From: JBCBKU01 sp038521345
GTDB taxonomy: Bacteria; Pseudomonadota; Alphaproteobacteria; Rhodobacterales; Rhodobacteraceae
Assembly (NCBI GenBank): GCA_038521345.1
Contig: JBCBKU010000011.1
Location: forward strand, 36,748-100,747
Length of the DNA stretch: 64,000 nucleotides
Direction of reading: 5' to 3'
This document shows, one piece after another, positions 33,081-41,959 of the stretch. Numbering within the stretch: position 1 is the stretch's first letter; every line of letters starts with the position of its first letter. The notes beneath the pieces were generated by a model. That model saw only the letters and a program-made list of their open reading frames with translations. It made no database searches and was not told the origin of the DNA. The translations under genes and the position numbers were made by a program.

Positions 33081-33573
33081 GTTCCGCCTCCGTGACGATC
33101 GGCTCAAGCGCTCCGAGAATCTCATCCATCTCGGCGCGCATACTGGTTTCCGCCGCACGCAACGCTTCCAGTTCGCTCGCCATCGCCTTGTTGACCAGAT
33201 GTGCATCTGGCAAGGCGTCCGCGTTGGCTTCGCGAAGAGCCGCGATACGCGCCCGCAATTCTGCAGTCACCTTTCGGAGCTGCCGCGCCTCTGACTCCTT
33301 GGTCTCGACGGCGGCCCGCAATTCACCCAACGCCGTGTCTTGCTCATCAACCTGTTGTTTCAGAGAAGAAACTTGCGCCTCAAGCTCGGTAACCATCGTT
33401 TCCTGCTTGTCCTTGATGGCCTTGACCCGCTCTTCGAGCTGAGCGTTCGCAGTCCGTTCGGCCTCAAGCGCGTCGGCCAATCCTTGATCCTCGGCACCAA
33501 CCTTTGGCAGCGCCGACGATATCCGGTCGAGCGCCGCCGTAATCCGAGCCTGGTATTCGGCGATGTTGTCCAT
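33073..33573 (-). CDS. coiled-coil protein cotranscribed with zapA
   Basis: 166 residues, almost wholly alpha-helical with long heptads (EERVKAIKDKQETMVTELEA and so on). No catalytic motif. The ATG at 33573 has GGGGGG upstream. Alphaproteobacteria commonly keep such a coiled-coil gene before zapA; it resembles the ZauP-type partner of ZapA in Caulobacter by position, which is inference from context. Confidence 0.8.
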   Translation of the reverse strand: MDNIAEYQARITAALDRISSALPKVGAEDQGLADALEAERTANAQLEERVKAIKDKQETMVTELEAQVSSLKQQVDEQDTALGELRAAVETKESEARQLRKVTAELRARIAALREANADALPDAHLVNKAMASELEALRAAETSMRAEMDEILGALEPIVTEAEHA

Positions 33574-33750
33574 CCCCCCCTCGCCCTCTCTGCTCGATGC
33601 CAACAGCATCGAATCGTTTTTTGTTCAATCCCAATGAGTTTAGCGCAGAAGTTCACGAACCGGCACCCGCCGCTGTCCGCGGCGGCTTGAACTCGCCCCA
33701 CGGGCTGCTATCAGACGCGAAAGCTTGGCCAGAGAAGGACGTGACGCGCC

Positions 33751-35772
33751 GTGACCCTAGATGAGTTGAAAACCGCGCATCCCGACCACTGGATGAAGGC
33801 CGCGGCTCTGCGCATGCTCTCAATCGACGCCGTCGAGGCCGCGAAGTCCGGTCATCCGGGCATGCCCATGGGCATGGCGGATGTGGCGACCGTGCTTTTT
33901 GAGAAGCACCTGAAGTTCGACGCTTCCGCCCCGCACTGGCCTGACCGGGATCGCTTCATCCTGTCGGCCGGCCACGGCTCCATGCTGATCTACGCGCTAC
34001 TCCACCTGTCGGGCTATGCGGACATGACGCTCGATCAGATCCGGAATTTCCGGCAATGGGGGTCGAAGACTGCGGGGCATCCGGAATTCGGCCACGCCGA
34101 CGGAATTGAAACCACAACAGGCCCCCTTGGTCAGGGCATTTCAAACGCCGTTGGCTTCGCAATGGCCGAGGAAGGCATGCGGGCGCGCTTCGGCAAGAAG
34201 GTCGTCGACCACCACACTTATGTGATCGCCGGCGACGGTTGCCTCATGGAAGGCATCAGCCACGAAGCGATCGGCTTGGCGGGCAAGCAAAAGCTCAGCC
34301 GGCTGATCGTGTTCTGGGACGACAATGATATCTCGATCGATGGCTCGGTGTCGCTCTCGGACGTGACCGACCAAAAGCAACGGTTCGAAGCCGCCGGTTG
34401 GCAGGTTCTCGAGGCTGACGGCCACGATCCCATGGCAATCGATGCCGCGATCACGGCGGCCAAGAAGGACACGGATCGCCCGACAATGATCGCGTGCGCG
34501 TCCCATATCGGATTTGGCGCACCCACAAAGCAAGATACGAAAGGCGCCCATGGTTCGCCACTCGGCGCGGACGAAATCGCCAAGGTCCGCGAGGTTTACG
34601 GGTGGTCGCATGATCCTTTCGTCGTGCCGGCGGACATTCAGGATGCCTGGGCCGCCATCGGGGCCCGCGGCCAAGGTGATCGTGAAGCGTGGGAAGCCCG
34701 TCTAGCGGCCCTTGGAGCTGGCCGCCGTACCGAGTTCGAACGGGTAATCGCAGGCACGCCGCCCAAGCGGTTGGCAGGCGCTATTCGCGCGATCAAGAAA
34801 GACGCGTCGGTGAACCGCCCCAAAGTGGCGACCCGGAAGGCCTCCGAAACGGCCCTGACAGCGATCAACCCTCTCCTGCCAGAGGCCATGGGCGGGTCCG
34901 CGGACCTCACTGGGTCGAACAACACGCTGACCCCGGATCTGGGCATTTTCGATGCTGAGAACCGCAAGGGCCGGTACGTTCACTACGGCATCCGGGAACA
35001 TGGTATGGCCGCGGCCATGAATGGCCTCGCGCTTCACGGCGGGGTGCGCCCCTACGGAGGCACGTTCCTTGTTTTCACTGACTACATGCGCGGTGCCATG
35101 CGCCTGTCGTCGCTGATGGGCGTGCCGGTAACCTATGTCATGACCCACGATTCCATCGGTCTCGGCGAAGACGGGCCGACTCACCAGCCGGTTGAGCATC
35201 TGGCCCTCCTTCGTGCAACGCCGAACGTCACCGTGCTGCGGCCGGCTGACAGCGTCGAGACCGCCGAGGCCTGGGAAATCGCCATGACGGCGACCCGCAC
35301 CCCCACGGTGCTTGCGCTGTCGCGCCAGGGCCTTCCCACGCTCCGGGTCGAGCACAAGTCAAAGAACCTTTCGGCACAGGGCGCCTACGTGCTGGCGGAG
35401 GCCAGCGCCAAGCGTCAGGCCGTGCTCATGGCGTCCGGATCCGAGGTTGCCATCGCCATGGAGGCGCGCGAGCTTCTCGAAGCCGAAGGAATTGGCACAC
35501 GAGTTGTCTCCGTGCCGTCGATGGAACTTTTCGCGGCTCAGGACGAAGTCTATCGTCGCCGCGTGCTCCCGGGCGGACCGGTGCGGGTCGCAATCGAAGC
35601 CGGTGTGCGGCAACCTTGGGATCGCTGGCTTCTCGGCGAACGCGGCCGTGAGGCCAAATCGGACTTCGTTGGTATGACCGGCTTCGGCGCCTCGGCTCCT
35701 GCGGGTGATCTTTACCGCGAATTCGGCATCACCGCTGGCGATACTGCCGAAAAGGTCCGGGCGCTGCTCTAG
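33751..35772 (+). CDS. tkt: transketolase
   Basis: 673 residues with a GTG start. TPP-binding GDGCLMEGISHEAIGLAG, substrate histidines (AGHGSMLIY, GHPEFGH) and the pyrimidine-domain REHGMAAAMNGLALHGG segment are present. Transfers two-carbon ketol units in the pentose phosphate and Calvin-type pathways. A small membrane protein gene and gap follow on the same strand. Confidence 0.96.
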   Translation: MTLDELKTAHPDHWMKAAALRMLSIDAVEAAKSGHPGMPMGMADVATVLFEKHLKFDASAPHWPDRDRFILSAGHGSMLIYALLHLSGYADMTLDQIRNFRQWGSKTAGHPEFGHADGIETTTGPLGQGISNAVGFAMAEEGMRARFGKKVVDHHTYVIAGDGCLMEGISHEAIGLAGKQKLSRLIVFWDDNDISIDGSVSLSDVTDQKQRFEAAGWQVLEADGHDPMAIDAAITAAKKDTDRPTMIACASHIGFGAPTKQDTKGAHGSPLGADEIAKVREVYGWSHDPFVVPADIQDAWAAIGARGQGDREAWEARLAALGAGRRTEFERVIAGTPPKRLAGAIRAIKKDASVNRPKVATRKASETALTAINPLLPEAMGGSADLTGSNNTLTPDLGIFDAENRKGRYVHYGIREHGMAAAMNGLALHGGVRPYGGTFLVFTDYMRGAMRLSSLMGVPVTYVMTHDSIGLGEDGPTHQPVEHLALLRATPNVTVLRPADSVETAEAWEIAMTATRTPTVLALSRQGLPTLRVEHKSKNLSAQGAYVLAEASAKRQAVLMASGSEVAIAMEARELLEAEGIGTRVVSVPSMELFAAQDEVYRRRVLPGGPVRVAIEAGVRQPWDRWLLGERGREAKSDFVGMTGFGASAPAGDLYREFGITAGDTAEKVRALL

Positions 35773-35787
35773 CGCCCGGTTGAAAGG

Positions 35788-35928
35788 ATGACCAACCGGA
35801 TCGCCGTCGGCCTCGTCCTCGTGATCGCGGCGCTGATCGGGATCAACTTCGCTCTGGGCCTTGAGGCCCATGTCTTTCTTGCTCGGCGCTTTGTTGAGCT
35901 CGTGGACTGGGCCGCCTTCTGGCGGTAA
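35788..35928 (+). CDS. 46-residue single-helix membrane protein
   Basis: A small ORF starting MTNRIAVGLVLVIAALIGIN, 15 bp after the tkt stop, with GAAAGG directly before the ATG. One transmembrane helix near the N-terminus, then a short amphipathic tail ending in DWAAFWR. Similar short proteins occur between tkt and gap in related genomes, from memory. Function unknown. Confidence 0.7.
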   Translation: MTNRIAVGLVLVIAALIGINFALGLEAHVFLARRFVELVDWAAFWR

Positions 35929-36012
35929 TCCCCGAACGCGTCTTGACCATCCGCGCCCGATGGCGTTCACACAGGGCGCATACCGGAGACCCCCGAGTTG
36001 AGGAGTGGAACG

Positions 36013-37017
36013 ATGGCCGTCAAAGTTGCAATCAACGGATTTGGTCGGATCGGGCGCAACGTCCTCCGCGCCATCATCGAATCCGGGCGTACCGATATCG
36101 AAGTCGTTGCGATTAACGATCTCGGGCCCGTCGAAACGAACGCGCATCTTCTGCGCTACGACAGTGTTCACGGTCGCTTTCCCGCCACCGTAACCACCAC
36201 CGACACCACGATCGATGTCGGGCGTGGCCCGATAGAGGTCACCGCGATGCGCAACCCCGACGACCTGCCCTGGGGCAATGTGGACATCGTGCTTGAATGT
36301 ACCGGCATCTTCACCGCCAAGGAAAAGGCCGAAATCCACCTGAAGAACGGCTCGTCCCGCGTGCTTGTTTCGGCGCCGTCGGCCGGCGCGGACAAGACAA
36401 TCGTCTACGGTGTGAACCACGAGACGATCACGAGCGAGGACACGGTGGTCTCAAACGCGTCCTGCACCACGAACTGCCTCGCCCCGGTGGCAAAAGTCCT
36501 GAACGACGCGATCGGCATCAATCGCGGCTTCATGACGACAATCCACAGCTACACCGGGGACCAGCCAACTCTGGACACCTTCCATAAGGATCTCTACCGC
36601 GCTCGGGCCGCGGCTTCGAACATGATCCCGACCTCGACGGGTGCGGCCAAGGCCGTCGGCCTCGTGATGCCGGAACTTTCCGGCAAACTCGACGGCGTGG
36701 CGATCCGGGTTCCGACGCCGAACGTCTCGGTGGTGGACCTGACCTTCGAAGCCGCGCGCGAAACAAGTGTCGAAGAGATCAACGAAGCGATCCGCGCAGC
36801 CGCAACCCAAGGCCCGCTTCAGGGCGTGCTCGGCTTCACCGAGGACAAGCTGGTCAGCATGGATTTCAATCACGATCCGCACTCGTCGATCTTCCACATG
36901 GATCAGACCAAGGTCATGGACAGCACGATGTGCCGGGTTCTGAGCTGGTACGACAACGAATGGGGTTTCTCCAACCGGATGGCCGACACGGCCGTGGAGA
37001 TGGCCAAACACCTCTGA
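36013..37017 (+). CDS. gap: glyceraldehyde-3-phosphate dehydrogenase, type I
   Basis: 334 residues. NAD fold VKVAINGFGRIGRN, Asp36 after beta-2 suggesting NAD preference, catalytic Cys151 in SNASCTTNCLAPV, and the C-terminal SWYDNEWGFSNRM signature. The ATG at 36013 has GAGGAG upstream; 15 extra bases of in-frame ORF are untranslated. Followed by a strong terminator. Confidence 0.97.
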   Translation: MAVKVAINGFGRIGRNVLRAIIESGRTDIEVVAINDLGPVETNAHLLRYDSVHGRFPATVTTTDTTIDVGRGPIEVTAMRNPDDLPWGNVDIVLECTGIFTAKEKAEIHLKNGSSRVLVSAPSAGADKTIVYGVNHETITSEDTVVSNASCTTNCLAPVAKVLNDAIGINRGFMTTIHSYTGDQPTLDTFHKDLYRARAAASNMIPTSTGAAKAVGLVMPELSGKLDGVAIRVPTPNVSVVDLTFEAARETSVEEINEAIRAAATQGPLQGVLGFTEDKLVSMDFNHDPHSSIFHMDQTKVMDSTMCRVLSWYDNEWGFSNRMADTAVEMAKHL

Positions 37018-37073
37018 ACCGCGGCCGCGCAGAGGCCCCAAAGCGCCGTTTTTTCAGTCAGTTAACAAATCAT

Positions 37074-37108
37074 GCCGCCATGCAGAAACTGCATGGCGGC
37101 TTTCGTTT
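37074..37108 (+). terminator. Rho-independent terminator after gap
   Basis: A perfect 12-bp stem GCCGCCATGCAG/CTGCATGGCGGC with an AAA loop, followed by TTTCGTTTG. It lies 57 bp past the gap stop and before the next small gene. Confidence 0.85.
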
Positions 37109-37186
37109 GTTGCGCATTGTCATGCGCTAACAGGTCCTCATATTCGTCACGTATCAGGACACACCCAGCGCAGGAAAGGACTGGCT

Positions 37187-37351
37187 ATGACTGGATTTTA
37201 TGATCGCTTGATGACTGCCGCCCGGAAACGCGCGGCTTACAACCGGACCGTGGCCGAGATCGAGGCATTGCCGCAGAATGTGGCGCTGGATCTCGACATT
37301 TATCCCGGTGACGCGCGCAAGATCGCCCGGCAGGCTGTCTACGGCGGCTAA
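37187..37351 (+). CDS. 54-residue DUF1127-like protein
   Basis: Starts MTGFYDRLMTAARKRAAYNR with AGGAAAGGA upstream of the ATG. The C-terminal pattern EIEALPQNVALDLDIYPGDA resembles a diverged DUF1127 motif (normally LxxLxDxxLxDIGI), with a charged helix before it. It stands alone between the gap terminator and convergent coaD. Function unknown. Confidence 0.7.
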   Translation: MTGFYDRLMTAARKRAAYNRTVAEIEALPQNVALDLDIYPGDARKIARQAVYGG

Positions 37352-37363
37352 TCCGAGGCGCGC

Positions 37364-37855
37364 CTAGGCATATTTGGCGTAGAGCGCATCCCGAACATCG
37401 GGGGTGACAAACTTTGAAATGTCGCCCCCGAGACGCGCAATCTCTTTGACAAGTTTCGAGGCAATGGCCTGGCGCGCGGCGTCAGCCATCAGAAACACCG
37501 TCTCGATCGAGTGATCAAGTTGTCGGTTCATGCCAACCATCTGAAATTCATATTCAAAATCGGCCACGGCCCGCAGGCCGCGCACGATGATGCGCGCATT
37601 CACATCCCGCGCGCAATCGATCAAAAGGTTCTCAAACGGATGGACCACGATCTCGGTACCGGTTTTTGCTGATATCTCGCCCGCTTCGGCTTCGACCATC
37701 CCCACCCGTTCCTCGAGCGAAAACAACGGACCCTTGTCGCGGTTGATCGCGACACCGATCACAAGACGGTCCACCAGAAGGGCCGCCCTCTCCATAATGT
37801 CGATATGTCCCAACGTGACAGGGTCAAAAGTCCCTGGATACAAACCTACACGCAT
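37364..37855 (-). CDS. coaD: phosphopantetheine adenylyltransferase
   Basis: 163 residues. The nucleotidyltransferase motif PGTFDPVTLGHIDI (T/HxGH), the RGLRAVADFEYEFQM segment and a C-terminal SKFVTPDV are typical CoaD. Makes dephospho-CoA from ATP and 4'-phosphopantetheine. The ATG at 37855 begins the family-typical MRVGLYPG; an upstream ATG at 37912 would add 19 odd residues. Confidence 0.95.
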   Translation of the reverse strand: MRVGLYPGTFDPVTLGHIDIMERAALLVDRLVIGVAINRDKGPLFSLEERVGMVEAEAGEISAKTGTEIVVHPFENLLIDCARDVNARIIVRGLRAVADFEYEFQMVGMNRQLDHSIETVFLMADAARQAIASKLVKEIARLGGDISKFVTPDVRDALYAKYA

Positions 37856-37921
37856 GTCCCTCTTCCCTTGCAGGGTTTTGGGTACGCAACACCACGCGGG
37901 TTCGCAAATCAAGCCCGGGGG

Positions 37922-38356
37922 CTAGTGCCCCATAATCATCCCTTCAAGGGCGTCTTTTTCCATCGACACTTCGGACAGCCGATACTTCACCACATCGCCC
38001 AAGGTCACGATCCCGGCCAGACGCCCATTCTCGACGACGGGCATGTGCCGAAAGCGGCCTTCGGTCATCTTCTGAAGCACGGCATCGGCGCGGTCCCCCC
38101 GCTCACATGTGACGAGTTTCTTCGTCATCATATCGGCGACCTGGTCGCTCAGACTTCCTGATCCACGGCGCCCGATCTCACGAACGATATCGCGTTCGGA
38201 GAGTATCCCGATCGCCGTGTGTCCGTCGTCCGACACCACGAGTGAACCAATGCGCTTCTCCGACAAGACCTTGGCCGCCTCCGCGACCTCCCGATCAGAC
38301 GTGATCGTCACGACGTCGGCGCTGCCCTTCGATTGCAGGATCTTTGCTACGGTCAT
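37922..38356 (-). CDS. tandem CBS-domain protein
   Basis: 144 residues made of two CBS domains (about 8-60 and 75-130), with LVVSDDGHTAIGILSERDIV and MPVVENGRLAGIVTLGDVV as the core strands. Stand-alone CBS pairs sense adenine nucleotides or similar ligands. The ATG has GGAGG upstream. It is divergent from mmsA; no functional partner is evident. Confidence 0.92.
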   Translation of the reverse strand: MTVAKILQSKGSADVVTITSDREVAEAAKVLSEKRIGSLVVSDDGHTAIGILSERDIVREIGRRGSGSLSDQVADMMTKKLVTCERGDRADAVLQKMTEGRFRHMPVVENGRLAGIVTLGDVVKYRLSEVSMEKDALEGMIMGH

Positions 38357-38525
38357 GGTTATGTCCTCCCTGACATTCCCGTGAACCGACAGCGTCGCGC
38401 CATGATTGCCGGGCTGTCAAGAATTTCGGTGGATTGCGATTCGGGACCGATTTTCCCCACGCGGCCCACTTTCGCCCCGCGCAAGGCGCCAGTATGGTCG
38501 CGCAAAATCGGTGCGGGAGGATCCT

Positions 38526-40025
38526 TTGGAACAATTGTCTCACTTCATCAACGGCGTGCATTCGTCCGGAACGTCGGATCGCTACGGCGATGTCTTCAAT
38601 CCGGCAACGGGCGAGGTTCAGGCCAAAGTTCCACTTGCGTCGAAGGCTGAAGTCGATGCGGCCGTGGCCGCCTCTGCTGCTGCCCAGCCGGCATGGGCCG
38701 CCACCAATCCCCAGCGCCGCGCACGTGTGTTGATGGAGTTCGTTCGCCTCCTGAACCGCGACATGGACAAGCTGGCCGAGGCTCTGTCCCGCGAACACGG
38801 CAAGACCATCCCCGATGCCAAGGGGGACGTGCAGCGCGGCCTTGAAGTGGCAGAGTTCTGCATTGGCGCACCTCACCTGCTCAAAGGCGAATACACCGAC
38901 AGCGCGGGCCCCGGCATCGACATGTACTCGATGCGCCAGCCGCTTGGGGTCGTTGCGGGCATCACGCCGTTCAACTTCCCGGCGATGATCCCGATGTGGA
39001 AGTTCTGTCCGGCAATCGCCTGCGGGAACGCGTTCATCCTGAAGCCATCCGAACGGGACCCCTCCGTCCCGCTCATGCTTGCGGAACTGATGAAGGAAGC
39101 GGGCCTGCCCGATGGGATCCTTCAGGTCGTCAACGGCGACAAAGAATCCGTTGACGCGTTGCTCGACAACCCTGCCGTAATGGCGATCGGCTTTGTCGGC
39201 TCGACCCCGATCGCCGAGTACATTTACGCCCGCGGCTGCGCAAATGGGAAACGGGTTCAGTGCTTCGGCGGTGCGAAGAACCACATGATCGTCATGCCCG
39301 ACGCGGATATGGATCAGGCAGCCGACGCGCTTGTCGGCGCTGGATATGGCGCCGCAGGCGAACGGTGCATGGCCATTTCCGTCGCCGTACCGGTGGGTGA
39401 CGAGACCGCGGACCGGCTGGTCGAGAAACTGGTACCGCGCATCGAGAAGCTGAAAGTGGGCCCATACACTGCGGGCAGCGATGTGGATTACGGCCCCCTC
39501 GTCACGCGCGAAGCCAAGAACAGGGTTCTGGGCCTCGTGCAATCCGGTGTCGAACAAGGCGCCGATCTCGTTGTCGATGGCCGCGACTTCGCGCTGCAGG
39601 GCTACGAGGACGGGTTCTTTGTTGGCCCGCACCTTTTCGACCGCGTGACCCGGGACATGGATATCTACAAGACAGAGATCTTCGGCCCGGTCCTAAGCCA
39701 GGTGCGGACACAGAGCTATGAAGAGGCGCTCGCCCACGCGATGGACCACGAATACGGGAACGGCACCGCGATTTTTACCCGCGATGGCGACACAGCCCGG
39801 GATTTCGCCAACCGGATCAATATTGGCATGGTCGGGATCAACGTCCCCATTCCGGTGCCACTTGCCTACCACACTTTCGGCGGCTGGAAGAAGTCAGGCT
39901 TCGGCGACCTCAACCAGCACGGACCCGACGCGTTCCGGTTCTACACGCGGACCAAAACGGTCACCGCACGCTGGCCCTCGGGACTGAAAGAGGGCGGCGA
40001 GTTCCACTTCAAACAAATGGATTAA
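38526..40025 (+). CDS. mmsA: methylmalonate-semialdehyde dehydrogenase (CoA-acylating)
   Basis: 499 residues of the ALDH superfamily. NAD site GFVGSTPIAEYIY, catalytic cysteine GAAGERCMAISVAV and FNPATGEVQAKVPL near the start. Converts methylmalonate semialdehyde to propionyl-CoA in valine and inositol catabolism. Start chosen is TTG at 38526 because GGAGG lies five bases upstream and it gives the usual length; no ATG fits. The other valine genes lie at 42851-45899, separated by three unrelated genes. Confidence 0.94.
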   Translation: MEQLSHFINGVHSSGTSDRYGDVFNPATGEVQAKVPLASKAEVDAAVAASAAAQPAWAATNPQRRARVLMEFVRLLNRDMDKLAEALSREHGKTIPDAKGDVQRGLEVAEFCIGAPHLLKGEYTDSAGPGIDMYSMRQPLGVVAGITPFNFPAMIPMWKFCPAIACGNAFILKPSERDPSVPLMLAELMKEAGLPDGILQVVNGDKESVDALLDNPAVMAIGFVGSTPIAEYIYARGCANGKRVQCFGGAKNHMIVMPDADMDQAADALVGAGYGAAGERCMAISVAVPVGDETADRLVEKLVPRIEKLKVGPYTAGSDVDYGPLVTREAKNRVLGLVQSGVEQGADLVVDGRDFALQGYEDGFFVGPHLFDRVTRDMDIYKTEIFGPVLSQVRTQSYEEALAHAMDHEYGNGTAIFTRDGDTARDFANRINIGMVGINVPIPVPLAYHTFGGWKKSGFGDLNQHGPDAFRFYTRTKTVTARWPSGLKEGGEFHFKQMD

Positions 40026-40045
40026 GGCCGGGCCTTAAGCTTGCG

Positions 40046-40076
40046 ATGCCTCTCACATATCCGTGAGGGGCATTTT
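40046..40076 (+). terminator. Rho-independent terminator after mmsA
   Basis: An 11-bp stem with one mismatch, ATGCCTCTCAC/GTGAGGGGCAT, followed by a short T-run ending in TTTTA, 20 bp past the mmsA stop. Confidence 0.75.
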
Positions 40077-40139
40077 ACCCTCTGGAAGCGGTGAACGCCG
40101 CCGCTTAGGTCGCGCAAAGGTCCGACGAGGGAGAGACCA

Positions 40140-40709
40140 ATGTCAAAGCCAAACCGGCGCGCCGTTCTGGCAGGGGCACTTGCAACGACCGTGCCGCTTG
40201 CGATGCCGGCACTTGCGAGCACGTCGTTCTCAAGTGCAGGAACGGTTCAGCGCAATGCATCAAGTTTCGTGACCCCGCGCTGGCAGGACCATTTCGACCG
40301 TCTCGGCGTCGCGACGATCCTGTGCGACACCCGGTCCCGGGCACTGCATTTCTGGAACGCCGAGGGCACGGATTACCGGCTCTACCCAACCTCCGTCCCG
40401 ATGACGGACGAGCTGACCCGGCGCGGATATACGAAGGTCGTGCGCAAGCGTATCGGTCCGGACTGGACCCCCACATCAAACATGCGAGCGCGGGATCCGT
40501 CCCTGCCGGCCTATATGCCGCCGGGGCCCGACAATCCGCTCGGCACTCACGCACTTTATCTCGGCTGGCCCGCTTACTTGATCCACGGCACCCACGACAC
40601 CCGTAAGATCGGGCGCCGGTCTTCGTCCGGCTGCATCGGCCTCTACAACGAGATGATTGCAGAGCTCTTCAATCTCGTCCCTGTCGGTGCACAAGTTCGC
40701 CTGATCTGA
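40140..40709 (+). CDS. Tat-exported L,D-transpeptidase (YkuD family)
   Basis: 189 residues. A twin-arginine-type signal NRRAVLAGALATTVPLAMPALA is followed by a YkuD domain with HGTHDTRKIGRRSSSGCIGL; the catalytic Cys and His are present, but the Arg usual after the GCI motif is Gly. That variant recurs in alphaproteobacterial members, from memory. It would form 3-3 cross-links or attach proteins to peptidoglycan in the periplasm. Confidence 0.9.
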   Translation: MSKPNRRAVLAGALATTVPLAMPALASTSFSSAGTVQRNASSFVTPRWQDHFDRLGVATILCDTRSRALHFWNAEGTDYRLYPTSVPMTDELTRRGYTKVVRKRIGPDWTPTSNMRARDPSLPAYMPPGPDNPLGTHALYLGWPAYLIHGTHDTRKIGRRSSSGCIGLYNEMIAELFNLVPVGAQVRLI

Positions 40710-40771
40710 GGCGCAGCTTGCGCTGATGCGCGCCCTACAGCAGGCTATCCGGACGACAGGGGAGCCAGCAC

Positions 40772-41899
40772 ATGCGGGACGCGGAACTTACGATGGGCAT
40801 CGAGGAGGAGTATCTTCTCGTTGATACCGAGACATTGGCGCTTGTCGAAGCACCCGAAGGTTTTATCGCGGCCTGCTCGGAGAAGCTGGGAAGCCAAGTC
40901 TCAACCGAATTCCTCCAATGCCAGATCGAGGTCGGCACTCAGGTTTGCCGGACGATCGGTGAGGCGCGCGAAGATTTGAAACGTCTTCGGTCGTGTGTTG
41001 CACACGAAGCGGCGGCCTTCGGACTGGCCCCGATCGCGGCCTCTTCGCACCCCTTTGCCGACTGGAAAGACCAGCATCACACCGACAAGGACCGCTACAA
41101 CCAGCTTGAGCGCGACCTCGCAGGTGTCGCGCGGCGCATGCTGATCTGTGGGATGCACGTCCATATCGGGATTGACGACAAAGACATGCGCATCGATCTG
41201 GTCAATCAACTGACCTATTTCCTGCCCCATCTTCTCGCCCTTTCGGCCTCGTCTCCGTACTGGCAGGGACAGGATACAGGTCTTGCGTCCTACCGATTGA
41301 CGATCTTCGACAATCTCCCGCGCACCGGATTGCCCCCTCGGCTGAACGGTTGGGGTGAGTACCAGCGATCGATCGATGTCCTGACACAACTGGGCATTAT
41401 CGAGGATTCCTCGAAGATCTGGTGGGATATACGGCCTTCTGCCCGGTTCCCAACAATCGAATCCCGGATTTGTGATGTCGCGAGCCGGCTGGAACATACC
41501 CTGACGCTGGCGGCACTCACCCAGTGCATCACTCGGCTCCTGATGCGCCTCAAGGCATCAAACCAGCGTTGGAGGATCTATGACAGCCATCTGGTCGGTG
41601 AAAACCGGTGGCGCGCCCAACGCTATGGGGTCAAGGAAGGTTTGATCGACTTCGGTCGTCGTGAAATCGTCTCGATGGAAGCGCTTGTGGAAGAATTGAT
41701 CGAGCTGACGGCAGAGGATGCCGAGACCCTCGATTGCGTCGGCGAGGTCGAAGGCGCACGCGACATCGTCAAGCTCGGAACCAGCTCTGACCGCCAACGT
41801 GCTGTTTACGCTGCCGCAGTGGATGCCGGCGAGCCCCGCGACGCCGCACTGAAATCCGTTGTGAAAGCCTTGGTCGAGGATTTCAGCGTAGACCTGTGA
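40772..41899 (+). CDS. YbdK-type carboxylate-amine ligase (glutamate-cysteine ligase family 2)
   Basis: 375 residues beginning TMGIEEEYLLVDTETL, the family's start signature, with HPFADWKDQHHTDKDRY and GMHVHIGIDDKDMRIDLVNQ in the ATP-grasp-like core. Members have weak gamma-glutamylcysteine ligase activity; the physiological substrate is often unknown. The ATG has GGGGAG upstream. It follows the transpeptidase on the same strand at 62 bp. Confidence 0.9.
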   Translation: MRDAELTMGIEEEYLLVDTETLALVEAPEGFIAACSEKLGSQVSTEFLQCQIEVGTQVCRTIGEAREDLKRLRSCVAHEAAAFGLAPIAASSHPFADWKDQHHTDKDRYNQLERDLAGVARRMLICGMHVHIGIDDKDMRIDLVNQLTYFLPHLLALSASSPYWQGQDTGLASYRLTIFDNLPRTGLPPRLNGWGEYQRSIDVLTQLGIIEDSSKIWWDIRPSARFPTIESRICDVASRLEHTLTLAALTQCITRLLMRLKASNQRWRIYDSHLVGENRWRAQRYGVKEGLIDFGRREIVSMEALVEELIELTAEDAETLDCVGEVEGARDIVKLGTSSDRQRAVYAAAVDAGEPRDAALKSVVKALVEDFSVDL

Positions 41900-41908
41900 C
41901 CCAGAACG

Positions 41909-41935
41909 AAAAAGCGCGGCCATGGATGGCCGCGC
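41909..41935 (-). terminator. Rho-independent terminator of the VPLPA-CTERM gene
   Basis: A perfect 10-bp stem GCGCGGCCAT/ATGGCCGCGC with a two-base loop. Read on the minus strand it is followed by TTTTTCG, so it serves the gene at 41960-42619 and may also slow the convergent ligase transcript. Confidence 0.8.
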
Positions 41936-41959
41936 CGTCGTGGGTCACTTGCAGATTGA

